Source: an uncultured Sporosarcina sp.
GTDB taxonomy: Bacteria > Bacillota > Bacilli > Bacillales_A > Planococcaceae
Direction: 5' to 3'
Assembly (NCBI GenBank): GCA_948469885.1
Contig: CAOKMT010000007.1
Span: 1-64,000, forward strand
DNA: 64,000 nt
Every line of letters starts with the position of its first letter. The stretch's first letter is position 1. Of the stretch, positions 8,290 to 16,875 are shown in pieces. Under the pieces are notes generated by a model, which was given only the letters and a program-made list of their open reading frames with translations, ran no database searches and had not been told where the DNA came from. A program made the position numbers and the translations under genes.

Positions 8290-8982
8290 TTAGCTTATTT
8301 TAACAGAAGGTTGCCCGCTGTGTAAAATAGAGGTGTGCGACTCGCCACCATTAAGGTCTGTAAACATTTTGCCGGCCGATGATGTTAATTCAATTGCTTC
8401 CTCCGCTGGCATGGAAGGACGTAAGAAAAACACATGGATTGCCTCTGTCGTGCTTTCTGTTACCGCAGTGCGCTTAGAATCAACGTAAGGACTACCGAAT
8501 CCTCCTAAGCTATCCGAAAGGGTCAGGATGTTTTCCAAAGTGTTTAAACGACCATTCAACCCTTCGTATGCCATCGTTTCGTTGCCTTTCTTTAAAGTGA
8601 CGTCCCCTTCGATGGCAGTGATATCATAAATGCCTACCGGGATGACATATTGGAGAGAGAAGAAATTATTTAAATCGACGGCTGAATGGAAGGGGGCCAA
8701 GTATTTCTGTTTAGCGATCCGGCGCATCAAAGCCTCTGTGGAATGGCGGTATCTTCCTGGATTGGCACCAAATGATTTCCACACCTCACGCCATTCTTGA
8801 ATGCCGGGGAAATCTGTGACGGCCTTATCTTCCAAATCGAAAAAAAGATGTTCTTGAAATAATTGGAGACGGCCTTTCAGCATTTGAGGAGATTCCGATA
8901 CGGTAATTTTGGTATAATGGTTAATGCCTAATTTCAAAGAGGGGACTGTGTCAAAAAGTATTGGATCAATTTCGAATTTCAC
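8290..8982 (-). CDS. B3/B4 tRNA-binding domain protein
   Basis: About 230 residues resembling the B3/B4 domain of phenylalanyl-tRNA synthetase beta chain found as a stand-alone protein. Recognisable segments are the early W-KSFGANPGRYRHSTEALMRR motif and the later LNNFFSLQYVIPVGIYDI. Such proteins are suspected to edit or bind aminoacyl-tRNA. The open frame extends to 9054, but GTG at 8982 follows AAAGGA at proper spacing and gives VKFEIDPILFDTV, a better start that avoids overlap with divergent queG. I cannot tell a true editing enzyme from an uncharacterised relative. Confidence 0.75.
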   Translation of the reverse strand: MKFEIDPILFDTVPSLKLGINHYTKITVSESPQMLKGRLQLFQEHLFFDLEDKAVTDFPGIQEWREVWKSFGANPGRYRHSTEALMRRIAKQKYLAPFHSAVDLNNFFSLQYVIPVGIYDITAIEGDVTLKKGNETMAYEGLNGRLNTLENILTLSDSLGGFGSPYVDSKRTAVTESTTEAIHVFFLRPSMPAEEAIELTSSAGKMFTDLNGGESHTSILHSGQPSVKIS

Positions 8983-9043
8983 AATGATCATCCTTTGCAT
9001 AGATAGATAATTCAATTTTAGCATAGAGGAGGTGTTATAGTGC

Positions 9044-10183
9044 ATGAATACCATCGAGTTACAGCAAGCGGTGAAAGATTATGCCGCGACAATAGGAATT
9101 GATAAAATCGGTTTTACGACCGCTGCACCATTTCGTGAGCTTAAAAATCGATTGAAACGTCAACAGGAACTTGGCTATCAGTCTGGTTTTGAAGAAAAGG
9201 ATTTGTCAAAACGAACGGAACCGGCGCTACTTCTTGATCAAGCGGAAAGCATTATTGCGATCGCGGTTGCCTACCCGTCCCGAATGGAGAATTCACCAAA
9301 AGGGAAAAAAGGAGAACGGCGTGGGATATTTTGTCGCGCATCATGGGGAACTGATTATCATATCGTACTACGTGAAAAATTGGCTTTGCTTGAAGCTTTC
9401 ATTCAACAACATGTCCCTCAAGCTAAAATGAGATCTATGGTCGATACAGGAGAATTGGTGGACAGGGCAGTCGCGGAACGGGCAGGGATTGGTTGGTCGG
9501 CCAAAAATTGTTCGATTATTACACCGGAGTTCGGTTCGTATGTCTACCTTGGGGAAATGATTACAAACATTCCGTTCGTACCTGACGAGCCAATGGAGGA
9601 CGAGTGTGGGGACTGCACGCTCTGTCTGGATGCTTGCCCGACAGGTGCGCTAATTCAAGGTGGACAATTGGACGCACAGCGTTGTATCGCCTTCTTGACA
9701 CAGACAAAGAATTCCATACCGGAAGAATTCCGAGATAAAATCGGTAATCGGGTATATGGTTGTGACACATGCCAAACAGTCTGTCCCAAAAATAGAAAGA
9801 AGCATAATTTGCATCAGCGGGCATTCGACCCGGATCCTGAATTGACCAAGCCGTTATTGCAACCGATCTTAAGTTTGTCAAACCGGCAATTTAAAGAGAG
9901 GTTTGGACATATGTCAGGCTCTTGGCGTGGCAAGAACCCGATTCAACGAAATGCAATTTTGGCGCTTGCACATTTTAAAGAAGAGAAAGCCATCCCCCAA
10001 CTCGCGGAGATGCTGTCCAACGATCCTCGGCCAGTCATGCGAAGCACGATCGCTTGGGCACTGAGTAAAATTGGAACGGAAGAAAGTTTCAAAGCACTTC
10101 AGGTTGCATTGACGAAAGAAGAGGACCCTGATGTGCAAAGTGAATTAAGAAAAGGAATCGCCCGATATGAAGAAAAAGTTTGA
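9044..10183 (+). CDS. queG: Epoxyqueuosine reductase
   Basis: A 379-residue cobalamin-dependent iron-sulfur enzyme that reduces epoxyqueuosine to queuosine in tRNA (position 34 of GUN-anticodon tRNAs). Two ferredoxin-like [4Fe-4S] motifs are visible: CGDCTLCLDACPTGA and CDTCQTVCPKN. The C-terminal region (about 290-375) contains HEAT-like repeats (RPVMRSTIAWALSKIG) as in full-length QueG. An AGAGGAGG ribosome binding site precedes ATG 9044. The trmL gene follows 24 bp later, so two tRNA anticodon-loop modification genes sit together. Confidence 0.95.
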   Translation: MNTIELQQAVKDYAATIGIDKIGFTTAAPFRELKNRLKRQQELGYQSGFEEKDLSKRTEPALLLDQAESIIAIAVAYPSRMENSPKGKKGERRGIFCRASWGTDYHIVLREKLALLEAFIQQHVPQAKMRSMVDTGELVDRAVAERAGIGWSAKNCSIITPEFGSYVYLGEMITNIPFVPDEPMEDECGDCTLCLDACPTGALIQGGQLDAQRCIAFLTQTKNSIPEEFRDKIGNRVYGCDTCQTVCPKNRKKHNLHQRAFDPDPELTKPLLQPILSLSNRQFKERFGHMSGSWRGKNPIQRNAILALAHFKEEKAIPQLAEMLSNDPRPVMRSTIAWALSKIGTEESFKALQVALTKEEDPDVQSELRKGIARYEEKV

Positions 10184-10207
10184 TATTACAAGTGAGGAAG
10201 TGCTGAA

Positions 10208-10681
10208 ATGGCAATACATGTAGCCTTATTCGAACCGGTGATCCCCGCGAATACGGGGAATATCGCCCGGACATGTGCAGGAACAGGGGTGAAACTCCAT
10301 CTTATTGAACCGCTCGGATTTTCAACCGATGATAAAATGTTGAAAAGAGCAGGACTAGATTATTGGCATCATGTTGATATTACTTACCATAATGGCATAG
10401 ATGCGCTATTAGCAGCCTACCCGAATGCTGAATTTTATTTTCTAACAAAACACGGAAAAAAATCTTATGACGCTTTTGATTACTCAGACGAGTCGGCGGA
10501 TACCTTTTTCGTTTTTGGTAAAGAGACGACAGGTCTTCCAGAGCGCATCTTGAAGGAAAATGAATCTCACTGTTTACGTGTCCCGATGAACGACAATATC
10601 CGATCGCTCAACTTATCGAATACAGCAGCAGTTTTAGTGTATGAAGCATTGCGTCAACAATCTTTTCCAACATTAAAGTAA
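10208..10681 (+). CDS. trmL: tRNA (cytidine(34)-2'-O)-methyltransferase
   Basis: A 157-residue SPOUT methyltransferase (CspR/YibK type) that 2'-O-methylates the wobble nucleotide of certain leucine tRNAs using S-adenosylmethionine. Family landmarks are PVIPANTGNIARTCAGTG at the start, FVFGKETTGLPE, and the C-terminal knot sequence MNDNIRSLNLSNTAAVLVYEALRQ. Length is normal. It forms an apparent operon with queG and is followed by a terminator. Confidence 0.95.
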   Translation: MAIHVALFEPVIPANTGNIARTCAGTGVKLHLIEPLGFSTDDKMLKRAGLDYWHHVDITYHNGIDALLAAYPNAEFYFLTKHGKKSYDAFDYSDESADTFFVFGKETTGLPERILKENESHCLRVPMNDNIRSLNLSNTAAVLVYEALRQQSFPTLK

Positions 10682-10686
10682 TTTAA

Positions 10687-10718
10687 AAAACGGGACCGCT
10701 TTAGGCGTGTCCCGTTTT
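10687..10718 (+). terminator. Terminator after trmL
   Basis: AAAACGGGAC pairs with GTCCCGTTTT. It is usable in both directions and also lies just past the stop of the convergent small ORF at 10725-10844. Confidence 0.8.
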
Positions 10719-10724
10719 GTCGTA

Positions 10725-10844
10725 TTAGGTTGGCTGATGTCCGCGTTTTTTCTTTTGTTTGGCACCAGGTTTGTCCTCATATCCGCCAGTGAAAATCGCA
10801 GATAGGAAAGCGAAGCAAATACCTAAAATTAAAATAAGATTCAT
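10725..10844 (-). CDS. Small membrane protein, 39 residues
   Basis: An ORF with a near-ideal ribosome binding site (AGGAGGTG, 6 nt before ATG). It encodes one hydrophobic segment (NLILILGICFAFLSAIFTGG, residues 2-21) and a basic, hydrophilic tail (KPGAKQKKKRGHQ). It lies alone between terminators, convergent with trmL. The composition suggests a single-span membrane peptide with a cytoplasmic basic tail. I do not recognise a family. Confidence 0.7.
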   Translation of the reverse strand: MNLILILGICFAFLSAIFTGGYEDKPGAKQKKKRGHQPT

Positions 10845-10944
10845 TGCGCACACCTCCTGTAAGCTCAGTCATTCTTTTCTAAGTATACCTTATATTAAAT
10901 GAAATTGAAACGCTCTTCCCTGACGAATAGAGAAAATGCTTTCA

Positions 10945-12246
10945 TCAATGTGGCAAAAATAGTAACTGATACGTAAATAATACTGCGAAAATATAAAGCA
11001 GAATGGGAACTTGTTTCCCTTTGCCTTTGACGACTTTCATCATCGGATAGGAGATGAAGCCAAGCGCGATACCCGTCGCAATGCTGGATGTAAGAGGCAT
11101 TGTTAAAATGATGAGAAATGCGGGAAAAGCTTCATCAAATTCATTCCACTCAATATGTTTCACAGCGCCAATCATTAGGCTCCCAACGATGATGAGTGCA
11201 GGGGCGGTGATTGCGGAAACGCCTGACAATGCGCTAACGAAAGGACCGAAGAAAGCGGCAAAGATGAACAGAATAGAGACTGTAAGCGTCGTCAGACCTG
11301 TTCTGCCCCCTACGGCGACACCCGAAGAAGACTCAATATATGCGGATGTCGGGCTTGTTCCGAACATTGACCCGATTGTTGCCGCGACAGAATCGGCTAA
11401 AAGGGCATGACGGGCACGCGGCAATGTTTTTCCTTTCATCAGGCCGGCTTGTTTCGCCACGCCGATCATTGTTCCAGTCGTGTCAAATAAAGTGACGATC
11501 AGAAAGGCGAAGACGACTCCGTATAATCCGTGAGAAACGACGTCACCAATGGCTTGGACCGGATTCCAAACAAGAATCCCTTCTGGCAAACTTGGCAATT
11601 GCCATAGGTTTCCTTCGAATTTCAATTGGCCTGTAAAAAATGCGATGATACCAGTTAAAATCATCCCGATGAAAATAGAGCCGTACACGTTCAAGGTCAT
11701 AAGAATGACGGTAATGAATAAACCGAATAACGCGAGCAATACCGGCGGTGAAGTGAGGTCTCCTAATTGGACGAGATTGGACTCGTGATGTGCAACAAGC
11801 CCTGATAGTCTCAAACCGATAAAGGCGATGAACAGACCGATGCCGGCGGTGATGCCATGTTTCAAGTTTTCTGGAATCGACTTGATGAGCTGTTCTCGGA
11901 AAGATGTCATCGATAAAATGATGAATAGTAATCCTGCAACGAATACCGCGGAAAACGCGGTCATATAATCGAGTTGCCCATCGGAAGCGAGGACAACCGA
12001 AGTAAAGTATGCGTTCAATCCCATACCAGGTGCAATGGCAATCGGGTAATTGGCAAAAAGAGCCATCCATAACGTTCCGACTACGGCTGCGATAATGGTA
12101 GCCAGGAAAACTTGGTCGAATGGTACGCCAGCATCAGCCAAAATAATAGGGTTGACGATAACGATATAAGCCATTGTCAGAAATGTCGTAATTCCTGCTA
12201 ATATTTCAGTTTTGACAGTTGTCTGCTTGTCTTTTAAATGAAACAA
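10945..12246 (-). CDS. NCS2-family purine permease (guanine/hypoxanthine type)
   Basis: A 433-residue polytopic transporter of the AzgA/PbuG/PbuO type. Signature segments are TEILAGITTFLTMAYIVIVNP at the N-terminus, GMGLNAYF, and GTSPTSAYIESSSGVAVGGRTGLT, the conserved substrate-site region. About twelve to fourteen TM helices fit the length. The frame is open to 12291, but TTG 12246 is 7 nt after AAAGGAG and gives a family-like N-terminus (MFHLKDKQTTVKTEI). No purine riboswitch was visible upstream, unlike B. subtilis pbuG, so pbuO-like regulation is possible. Confidence 0.88.
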   Translation of the reverse strand: MFHLKDKQTTVKTEILAGITTFLTMAYIVIVNPIILADAGVPFDQVFLATIIAAVVGTLWMALFANYPIAIAPGMGLNAYFTSVVLASDGQLDYMTAFSAVFVAGLLFIILSMTSFREQLIKSIPENLKHGITAGIGLFIAFIGLRLSGLVAHHESNLVQLGDLTSPPVLLALFGLFITVILMTLNVYGSIFIGMILTGIIAFFTGQLKFEGNLWQLPSLPEGILVWNPVQAIGDVVSHGLYGVVFAFLIVTLFDTTGTMIGVAKQAGLMKGKTLPRARHALLADSVAATIGSMFGTSPTSAYIESSSGVAVGGRTGLTTLTVSILFIFAAFFGPFVSALSGVSAITAPALIIVGSLMIGAVKHIEWNEFDEAFPAFLIILTMPLTSSIATGIALGFISYPMMKVVKGKGKQVPILLYIFAVLFTYQLLFLPH

Positions 12247-12401
12247 CAAAATTCTCCTTTCAAATACGAACAAAATGTATTCCAGTAACAATAGTATTCG
12301 TTTTTACATGAAACTGCAACTAAAAATTTCAAGCACCAACCTCGTCAAAGTTATAGGTCGGTTGTACAATTGAATTAACAGAAAAGAAAGGGGTTTGGAA
12401 G

Positions 12402-13226
12402 ATGTCAAAAGTATATGATCAAACAAAAACGCTTGAAAATGGAGTGCAAATGCCACAACTCGGCTTGGGCGTCTATAAGATGACGAATCCAGAAGAGACA
12501 GTTGAGGCTATTTCCTATGCCATTCAAACGGGATACCGTGCAATTGATACTGCCGCAATTTATGAAAATGAAAAAGAGACTGGGGAAGCGGTCAAGTATT
12601 CCGGAGTCCCCCGTGAACAATTGTTCATTACTTCAAAAGTGTGGAACACAGATCAAGGGTATGATGAAACATTACGGGCGTTCGAAACATCGCTTGAAAA
12701 ACTAGGTCTGGACTATTTGGATTTGTACTTAACGCATTGGCCTGTAAAAGGAACATTCGTTGAGACATATAAAGCGATCGAACGACTTTATGATGAAAAA
12801 CTAATACGCGCCACAGGCGTTTCCAATCATCATATCCATCATTTAGAGCAGGTTTTCACGAAAGCGAATATATTGCCGATGGTGAACCAAATCGAAGTCC
12901 ATCCAAGGTTGACACAAGAACCGATCCGGGCATTTTGTAAAGAACATAATATTGCAGTCACATCGTGGTCTCCGATTGCAAGAGGCAACCTTTCAGACGA
13001 GCCGACATTGCAACACTTGAGCAAAAAATATGGGAAAACAGCTGCTCAAGTTATCTTGCGTTGGCATTTACAAAATGACTTGATCGCGATTCCTAAATCT
13101 GTCACCCCTGAACGCATCGTCGAGAATATCGAGCTTGCCGATTTTGAATTGTCGCTTGGTGATAAAGAATCGATTGACGCGCTCAATTTGAATGAACGAA
13201 TTGGTCCCAATCCGGAAGATTTCTAA
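12402..13226 (+). CDS. Aldo/keto reductase (YvgN/YtbE-like)
   Basis: A 274-residue NADPH-dependent oxidoreductase with a (beta/alpha)8 barrel. The catalytic tetrad is visible: Asp in YRAIDTAAIYENE, Tyr in the same motif, Lys in FITSKVW and His in LYLTHWP. The C-terminal cofactor segment IPKSVTPERIVENIELADFEL is conserved. The closest known relatives are glyoxal/methylglyoxal reductases, which would fit the methylglyoxal synthase gene elsewhere in this window. The ribosome binding site AAAGGGG is good, and a bidirectional terminator follows after about 105 bp. Confidence 0.9.
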   Translation: MSKVYDQTKTLENGVQMPQLGLGVYKMTNPEETVEAISYAIQTGYRAIDTAAIYENEKETGEAVKYSGVPREQLFITSKVWNTDQGYDETLRAFETSLEKLGLDYLDLYLTHWPVKGTFVETYKAIERLYDEKLIRATGVSNHHIHHLEQVFTKANILPMVNQIEVHPRLTQEPIRAFCKEHNIAVTSWSPIARGNLSDEPTLQHLSKKYGKTAAQVILRWHLQNDLIAIPKSVTPERIVENIELADFELSLGDKESIDALNLNERIGPNPEDF

Positions 13227-13330
13227 AGGCAGTTAAATTCTGCTTTGGCTAGCTACTAAAAGTAATTAGGCTTGATCTGGACTTATATTATAACTTCAAC
13301 GGATATAGTAATTGTAATCTTATAAAATAA

Positions 13331-13373
13331 AAAAAGGCTTGGAAAAGAGAAATGATCTTTTCCAAGCCTTTTT
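13331..13373. terminator. Bidirectional terminator
   Basis: AAAAAGGCTTGGAAAAG pairs perfectly with its complement around a 9-nt loop, with A and T tracts on either side. It serves the aldo/keto reductase gene (plus strand) and the rluA-type gene (minus strand). Confidence 0.93.
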
Positions 13374-13377
13374 AAAA

Positions 13378-14220
13378 TTATTGAATCATGATTGACTTGC
13401 CTGTAAACGGGTGAGTAAAAGATAACTTGATGGCAGTCAAATGAAATTTACCATCCGTCGTTTCTTGGCCACCATATAGTGTATCTCCCACGATAGGATG
13501 GCCAAGATGGGCGAAGTGGACACGAATTTGATGGGTTCTTCCAGTTTCAAGATCTGCTTCTACGATTGTTGAATCTGCATTTCTTTCGATAACAGAAAAG
13601 TGAGTGACCGCAGATTGGCCAGAAAGTGAAACGCGCCGTTTGGCGGCATGATGACGGTCTTTGCCGATAGGCAGGTTGATAGATCCTTTAGGTCTTTTCA
13701 ATAAGCCTTCCACTTCCGCTTTGTACGTTCTTCTTATTTCATGGCGTTCGAGCATTCGATCGAGCATCGTTTTGGCGATCGGATGTTTTGCAATGAGCAG
13801 GACACCGGCAGTCCCTTTATCAAGCCGGTGGATATGTTCAGCATATGTCCCGCCATTAACTTGAATGTAATGCATGACGTAATTCATCAAAGTTCCGCCT
13901 TGACCAGGAGCATCCGGATGAGTGGCTATACCCGCCTGCTTTTTCACAGCAATCATATGCTCGTCCTCATACAGTACTTCAAGGTCACCATTCTCAGGGG
14001 AATAAGTGGAAAATGCTTCCGGAATCGAGAATACTAACTCGGTGCCTAGTGGAAGAACCGTACGCCAATCAACCGGTTCACCGTCCATTGTTGTCACACT
14101 TTTCGCCATCCGCATGAGATGGACTGTTTTTTTCCCCGCTTGCCATTTTTCCCGAAGCAAATGCTCGATCGTCACGCCATCTTCAGTAAGTTGATAATGA
14201 AAAGATGTCATGTGGGTCAT
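13378..14220 (-). CDS. RluA-family pseudouridine synthase
   Basis: A 280-residue RNA pseudouridine synthase. The catalytic motif HRLDKGTAGVLLIAK contains the essential Asp, and the C-terminal ETGRTHQIRVHFAHLGHPIVGDTLYG is the second family signature. An N-terminal S4-like region of about 60 residues is present. The start overlaps the thioredoxin-like gene stop by 4 bp, so it is translationally coupled as the last gene of a bdbC-thioredoxin-rluA unit. The target RNA cannot be assigned. Confidence 0.92.
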   Translation of the reverse strand: MTHMTSFHYQLTEDGVTIEHLLREKWQAGKKTVHLMRMAKSVTTMDGEPVDWRTVLPLGTELVFSIPEAFSTYSPENGDLEVLYEDEHMIAVKKQAGIATHPDAPGQGGTLMNYVMHYIQVNGGTYAEHIHRLDKGTAGVLLIAKHPIAKTMLDRMLERHEIRRTYKAEVEGLLKRPKGSINLPIGKDRHHAAKRRVSLSGQSAVTHFSVIERNADSTIVEADLETGRTHQIRVHFAHLGHPIVGDTLYGGQETTDGKFHLTAIKLSFTHPFTGKSIMIQ

Positions 14221-14684
14221 CCTTCATGTTCCTGGAAAAAGAGTCGGATATTTTCTTCAGGTTGTGCGCCGACCATCCTACCGGTTTCTTTTCCGTCTTT
14301 GAAATGAATAAGTGTTGGTGTTGCTTCAATCGCATAAGGTCTTGCTTGGTCTTCAAATTCAAGCAAGTTATATTGAAGAACGTTCACGTCCATTTCTTTT
14401 GCAATCGGCATGAGAATCGGTGTCATTTCCATGCAGTATGGGCATTCGGGACTGAAGAAATAAGCGGTTACTGATTCGCCAGCTTCAATTTTCTCAGCTA
14501 ATGCGTCTGGCAAAATGATATTGTTGTAATTTTCATTGCCAATTAAATTGATTGTTGAAGCTTTAAGGTCTTTCGTGCCGTATGGATTGTCCTTCAGTTT
14601 GGATTCATTCGATTTGTTTGTCAAGACGACAATCAGAACGAAAACAGCGATAATGATTCCAGCAATGATTAATAGTTTTTTCAA
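14217..14684 (-). CDS. Membrane-anchored thioredoxin-like disulfide oxidoreductase
   Basis: 155 residues: an uncleaved or signal-anchor TM segment (about 4-22), then a thioredoxin fold with redox motif FFSPECPYCMEM (CPYC) and cis-Pro in EATPTLIHF. It lies one base after the BdbC stop, so it is probably the extracytoplasmic partner thiol oxidase recharged by BdbC. This pairing stands in for the BdbC-BdbD pair of B. subtilis, although the protein is shorter than BdbD and lacks an obvious helical insertion. CPYC resembles DsbA-like or glutaredoxin-like active sites, which fits an oxidase. Confidence 0.88.
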   Translation of the reverse strand: MKKLLIIAGIIIAVFVLIVVLTNKSNESKLKDNPYGTKDLKASTINLIGNENYNNIILPDALAEKIEAGESVTAYFFSPECPYCMEMTPILMPIAKEMDVNVLQYNLLEFEDQARPYAIEATPTLIHFKDGKETGRMVGAQPEENIRLFFQEHEG

Positions 14685-15110
14685 TTAATTCGACTCCTTT
14701 TGCCAATTCATCATGAACAGGCTTGTAATGGCGATAAGTACAAATGCAACAAGTGCGAGAAATGGAATGGTGATGAATCCCAAATAGTTAATATATTGAC
14801 CGGTACAAGCTACGTTTCCACATGCTGGTGCACTGTCACTTAGGAATTGCAATTTTTGGATCCCGTAATGATAAAGGGAAATAGCGCCTCCTACCAGCGC
14901 AAAGGTGGCAGTCGTCATTGCGATGCGAGCATTTTTTTGAAAGATCGCGACACCCGAAATGAGGACGATCGGATACATTAATATTCGTTGATACCAACAA
15001 AGTGTACACGGCTCAAATCCTCGTACTTCAGAAAAGTAGAGCGATCCGAGTGTTGCCACGAGCGATACCGTGGTGATAAAAAGAAGCCCATTTTCTAGCC
15101 GTTTTTGCAT
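14685..15110 (-). CDS. bdbC: Disulfide bond formation protein C (DsbB family)
   Basis: A 141-residue four-TM quinone-linked oxidoreductase. The first cysteine pair is in EPCTLCWYQRILMYP and the second in APACGNVACTG, the standard DsbB/BdbC arrangement. It re-oxidises an extracytoplasmic thiol oxidase and passes electrons to menaquinone. It heads the operon with the thioredoxin-like and pseudouridine synthase genes; a TATAAT-like -10 lies upstream on the minus strand at about 15145. Confidence 0.93.
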   Translation of the reverse strand: MQKRLENGLLFITTVSLVATLGSLYFSEVRGFEPCTLCWYQRILMYPIVLISGVAIFQKNARIAMTTATFALVGGAISLYHYGIQKLQFLSDSAPACGNVACTGQYINYLGFITIPFLALVAFVLIAITSLFMMNWQKESN

Positions 15111-15210
15111 AATACTACCCTCACTTCATAATATGACATCTTTGATTATAGAGAGAAAGTGAAGTCAAGTAAACGATTCTTCACTGACTTGATCATTATA
15201 GGAGGTAAAT

Positions 15211-15264
15211 GTGAAAAAGCTATGGAGATTAGCCAGTGAATTGAAAATAAGACAAAATAGTTAA
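15211..15264 (+). CDS. Candidate 17-residue peptide ORF
   Basis: GTG is preceded by ATAGGAGGTAAAT, a near-consensus Shine-Dalgarno at 5-nt spacing, and followed by a 17-codon frame MKKLWRLASELKIRQNS. A terminator-like hairpin (15263-15312) starts at the stop codon. The peptide is basic and amphipathic. It sits between the divergent promoter region of bdbC and the convergent corC-type gene. No family is recognised and the coding nature is unproven. Confidence 0.35.
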   Translation: MKKLWRLASELKIRQNS

Positions 15265-15312
15265 AAGAGCTGGAACGTTGCTCGGAAAACCGGCGGACGC
15301 ACCAACTCTTTT
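15263..15312 (+). terminator. Hairpin after the 17-codon ORF
   Basis: AAAAGAGCTGG pairs with CCAACTCTTTT (one G-U type mismatch) around a long GC-rich middle. It could also terminate convergent transcription from the CorC-type gene. Confidence 0.5.
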
Positions 15313-15317
15313 CTTCG

Positions 15318-16676
15318 TTAAGATTCTGCTGTTATTTCAGTCATTTCATTTTCTTTTTCTTCAGGGTGTTTAATAACTTCCAAGTAGAGGATATGATGTC
15401 CCTCTATATCTTTCACTATAAATTCATACCCTTGTTCGACAATTTTTTCGCCTTTCATCGTTTCAAATCGTTCGGTCATGAACCAACCACCAATTGTGTC
15501 AATATCTTCTTCCTCGATAGAGATGTCGAGGATATCATTGACATTTTCGATGAGCATTTTCGCGTCGAGTATATAATGACCATCTCCCAGTTTTTGAACA
15601 TCTGGGATTTCATCCGTATCAAACTCATCTTGGATATCACCGACGATTTCTTCTAAAATATCTTCGATCGTCACAAGACCAGAAGTACCACCATACTCGT
15701 CCATGAGAACAGCCATATGGATCCGTTCCCGCTGGATTTTAAGGAGTAAATCCCCGATTGGAATCGTTTCGATTACCCGGATGATCGGCTGTATATGATT
15801 GACGACGGGTTGGTCGCTCGATGTAGGGTCTTTAATATATTCAGTTAATAAATTTTTCATATTGACGAGACCGATAATATGATCCTTATCACCGTCTGTC
15901 ACCGGATATCGTGTATATTGTTCCACGCCAACCATTTCGAAAACTTCATGCAATGTCATATCTTTTTCAACAGTCATCATTTCTGTTCGAGGGACCAAGA
16001 TTTCTTTCGCAATCCGGTCATCGAACTCAAAAATCTTATTGACATACTTATATTCGGCCTGATTGATCTCACCGCTTTTTAAGCTGTCAGATAAAATCAT
16101 TCGCAGTTCTTCTTCTGTATGGGCGACTTCGGATTCGGATATCGTTTTGAAGCCAAGAAGTCCGATCAGAAGACGAGCGGAACCGTTCATCCCTTTAATG
16201 ATTGGATACATCAGACGGTAAAAGAGAATGAGAGGTTTGGCGAATGTTAACGTAATTGCTTCCGCTTTCTGAATCGCAACCGTCTTCGGTGCTAATTCAC
16301 CGACAACAACGTGCAAAAATGTCACGAATGAGAACGCGATGATGAAAGAAAGGATACTTGACATGCTTGGCGAAAGTTCAAAGTAGGAAAATACAGGTTT
16401 TAACATCAGCTTAACAGTCGGTTCTCCGAGCATACCAAGACCGAGCGCAGTTATCGTAATTCCTAATTGACAAGCAGATAAGTATTCGTCCAAATTGCTA
16501 ATGATTCGTTTGGCATGAAGTGCGCGCCGGTTACCTTCAGCAACAAGTTGATTGATACGTGTTGTTCTTATTTTCACAATTGCAAATTCACTCGCAACAA
16601 AAAATGCGGTGAGGGCGATCAAGACAGCAAATGCTGTCAATCGTATGGCAATGTCCAAATAGTTACTTTGTTCCAA
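15318..16676 (-). CDS. CorC/HlyC-type hemolysin family transporter (DUF21-CBS-CorC)
   Basis: A 452-residue membrane protein: DUF21/CNNM TM domain (about 1-190, with ALTAFFVASEFAIVKIRTTRINQL), a CBS pair (about 205-330, including VPRTEMMTVEKDM and MDEYGGTSGLVTIEDILEEIVGDI), and a C-terminal CorC_HlyC domain. Relatives such as MpfA/YhdP export magnesium, which is the likely role. The only sensible start is TTG 16676; the nearest strong Shine-Dalgarno (AGGAGGTG) lies about 25 nt upstream, which is unusually far. A good minus-strand promoter is at 16740-16768. Confidence 0.92.
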   Translation of the reverse strand: MEQSNYLDIAIRLTAFAVLIALTAFFVASEFAIVKIRTTRINQLVAEGNRRALHAKRIISNLDEYLSACQLGITITALGLGMLGEPTVKLMLKPVFSYFELSPSMSSILSFIIAFSFVTFLHVVVGELAPKTVAIQKAEAITLTFAKPLILFYRLMYPIIKGMNGSARLLIGLLGFKTISESEVAHTEEELRMILSDSLKSGEINQAEYKYVNKIFEFDDRIAKEILVPRTEMMTVEKDMTLHEVFEMVGVEQYTRYPVTDGDKDHIIGLVNMKNLLTEYIKDPTSSDQPVVNHIQPIIRVIETIPIGDLLLKIQRERIHMAVLMDEYGGTSGLVTIEDILEEIVGDIQDEFDTDEIPDVQKLGDGHYILDAKMLIENVNDILDISIEEEDIDTIGGWFMTERFETMKGEKIVEQGYEFIVKDIEGHHILYLEVIKHPEEKENEMTEITAES

Positions 16677-16739
16677 ACCCAGATGAGGGGGAAGAACAAA
16701 GTATACACCTCCTGTAATGGGAAATAATTAGTTCCTTTA

Positions 16740-16768
16740 ATAATAATTTATTTGCAAAGGAAATACAA
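16740..16768 (-). promoter_or_regulatory. SigA-type promoter for the CorC-type gene
   Basis: On the minus strand TTGTAT (16768-16763), a 17-bp spacer and TATTAT (16745-16740) are close to consensus. The predicted transcript begins near 16733 and includes the AGGAGGTG before the TTG start. Confidence 0.65.
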
Positions 16769-16875
16769 TAGATTCGTTTTAGACCCATGGGAAGGATTTT
16801 AAACACATGTGGAAAAGTTGATTTGAAGCTGCCGGGGGAGCCTTTTGGTTTTATGAAACAAGGGCAAGAAGAAAG

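Noticed and set aside
12250..12400. Purine riboswitch upstream of the purine permease
   Set aside because: No purine-aptamer core (TATAA..GTCTCTACC-like junctions) could be found in the minus-strand leader.
16820..16860. TPP or cobalamin riboswitch suggested by GCCGGGGGAGCCTTTTGG
   Set aside because: The CTGAGA/ACC-type TPP core and the cobalamin GCCACTG box are missing.
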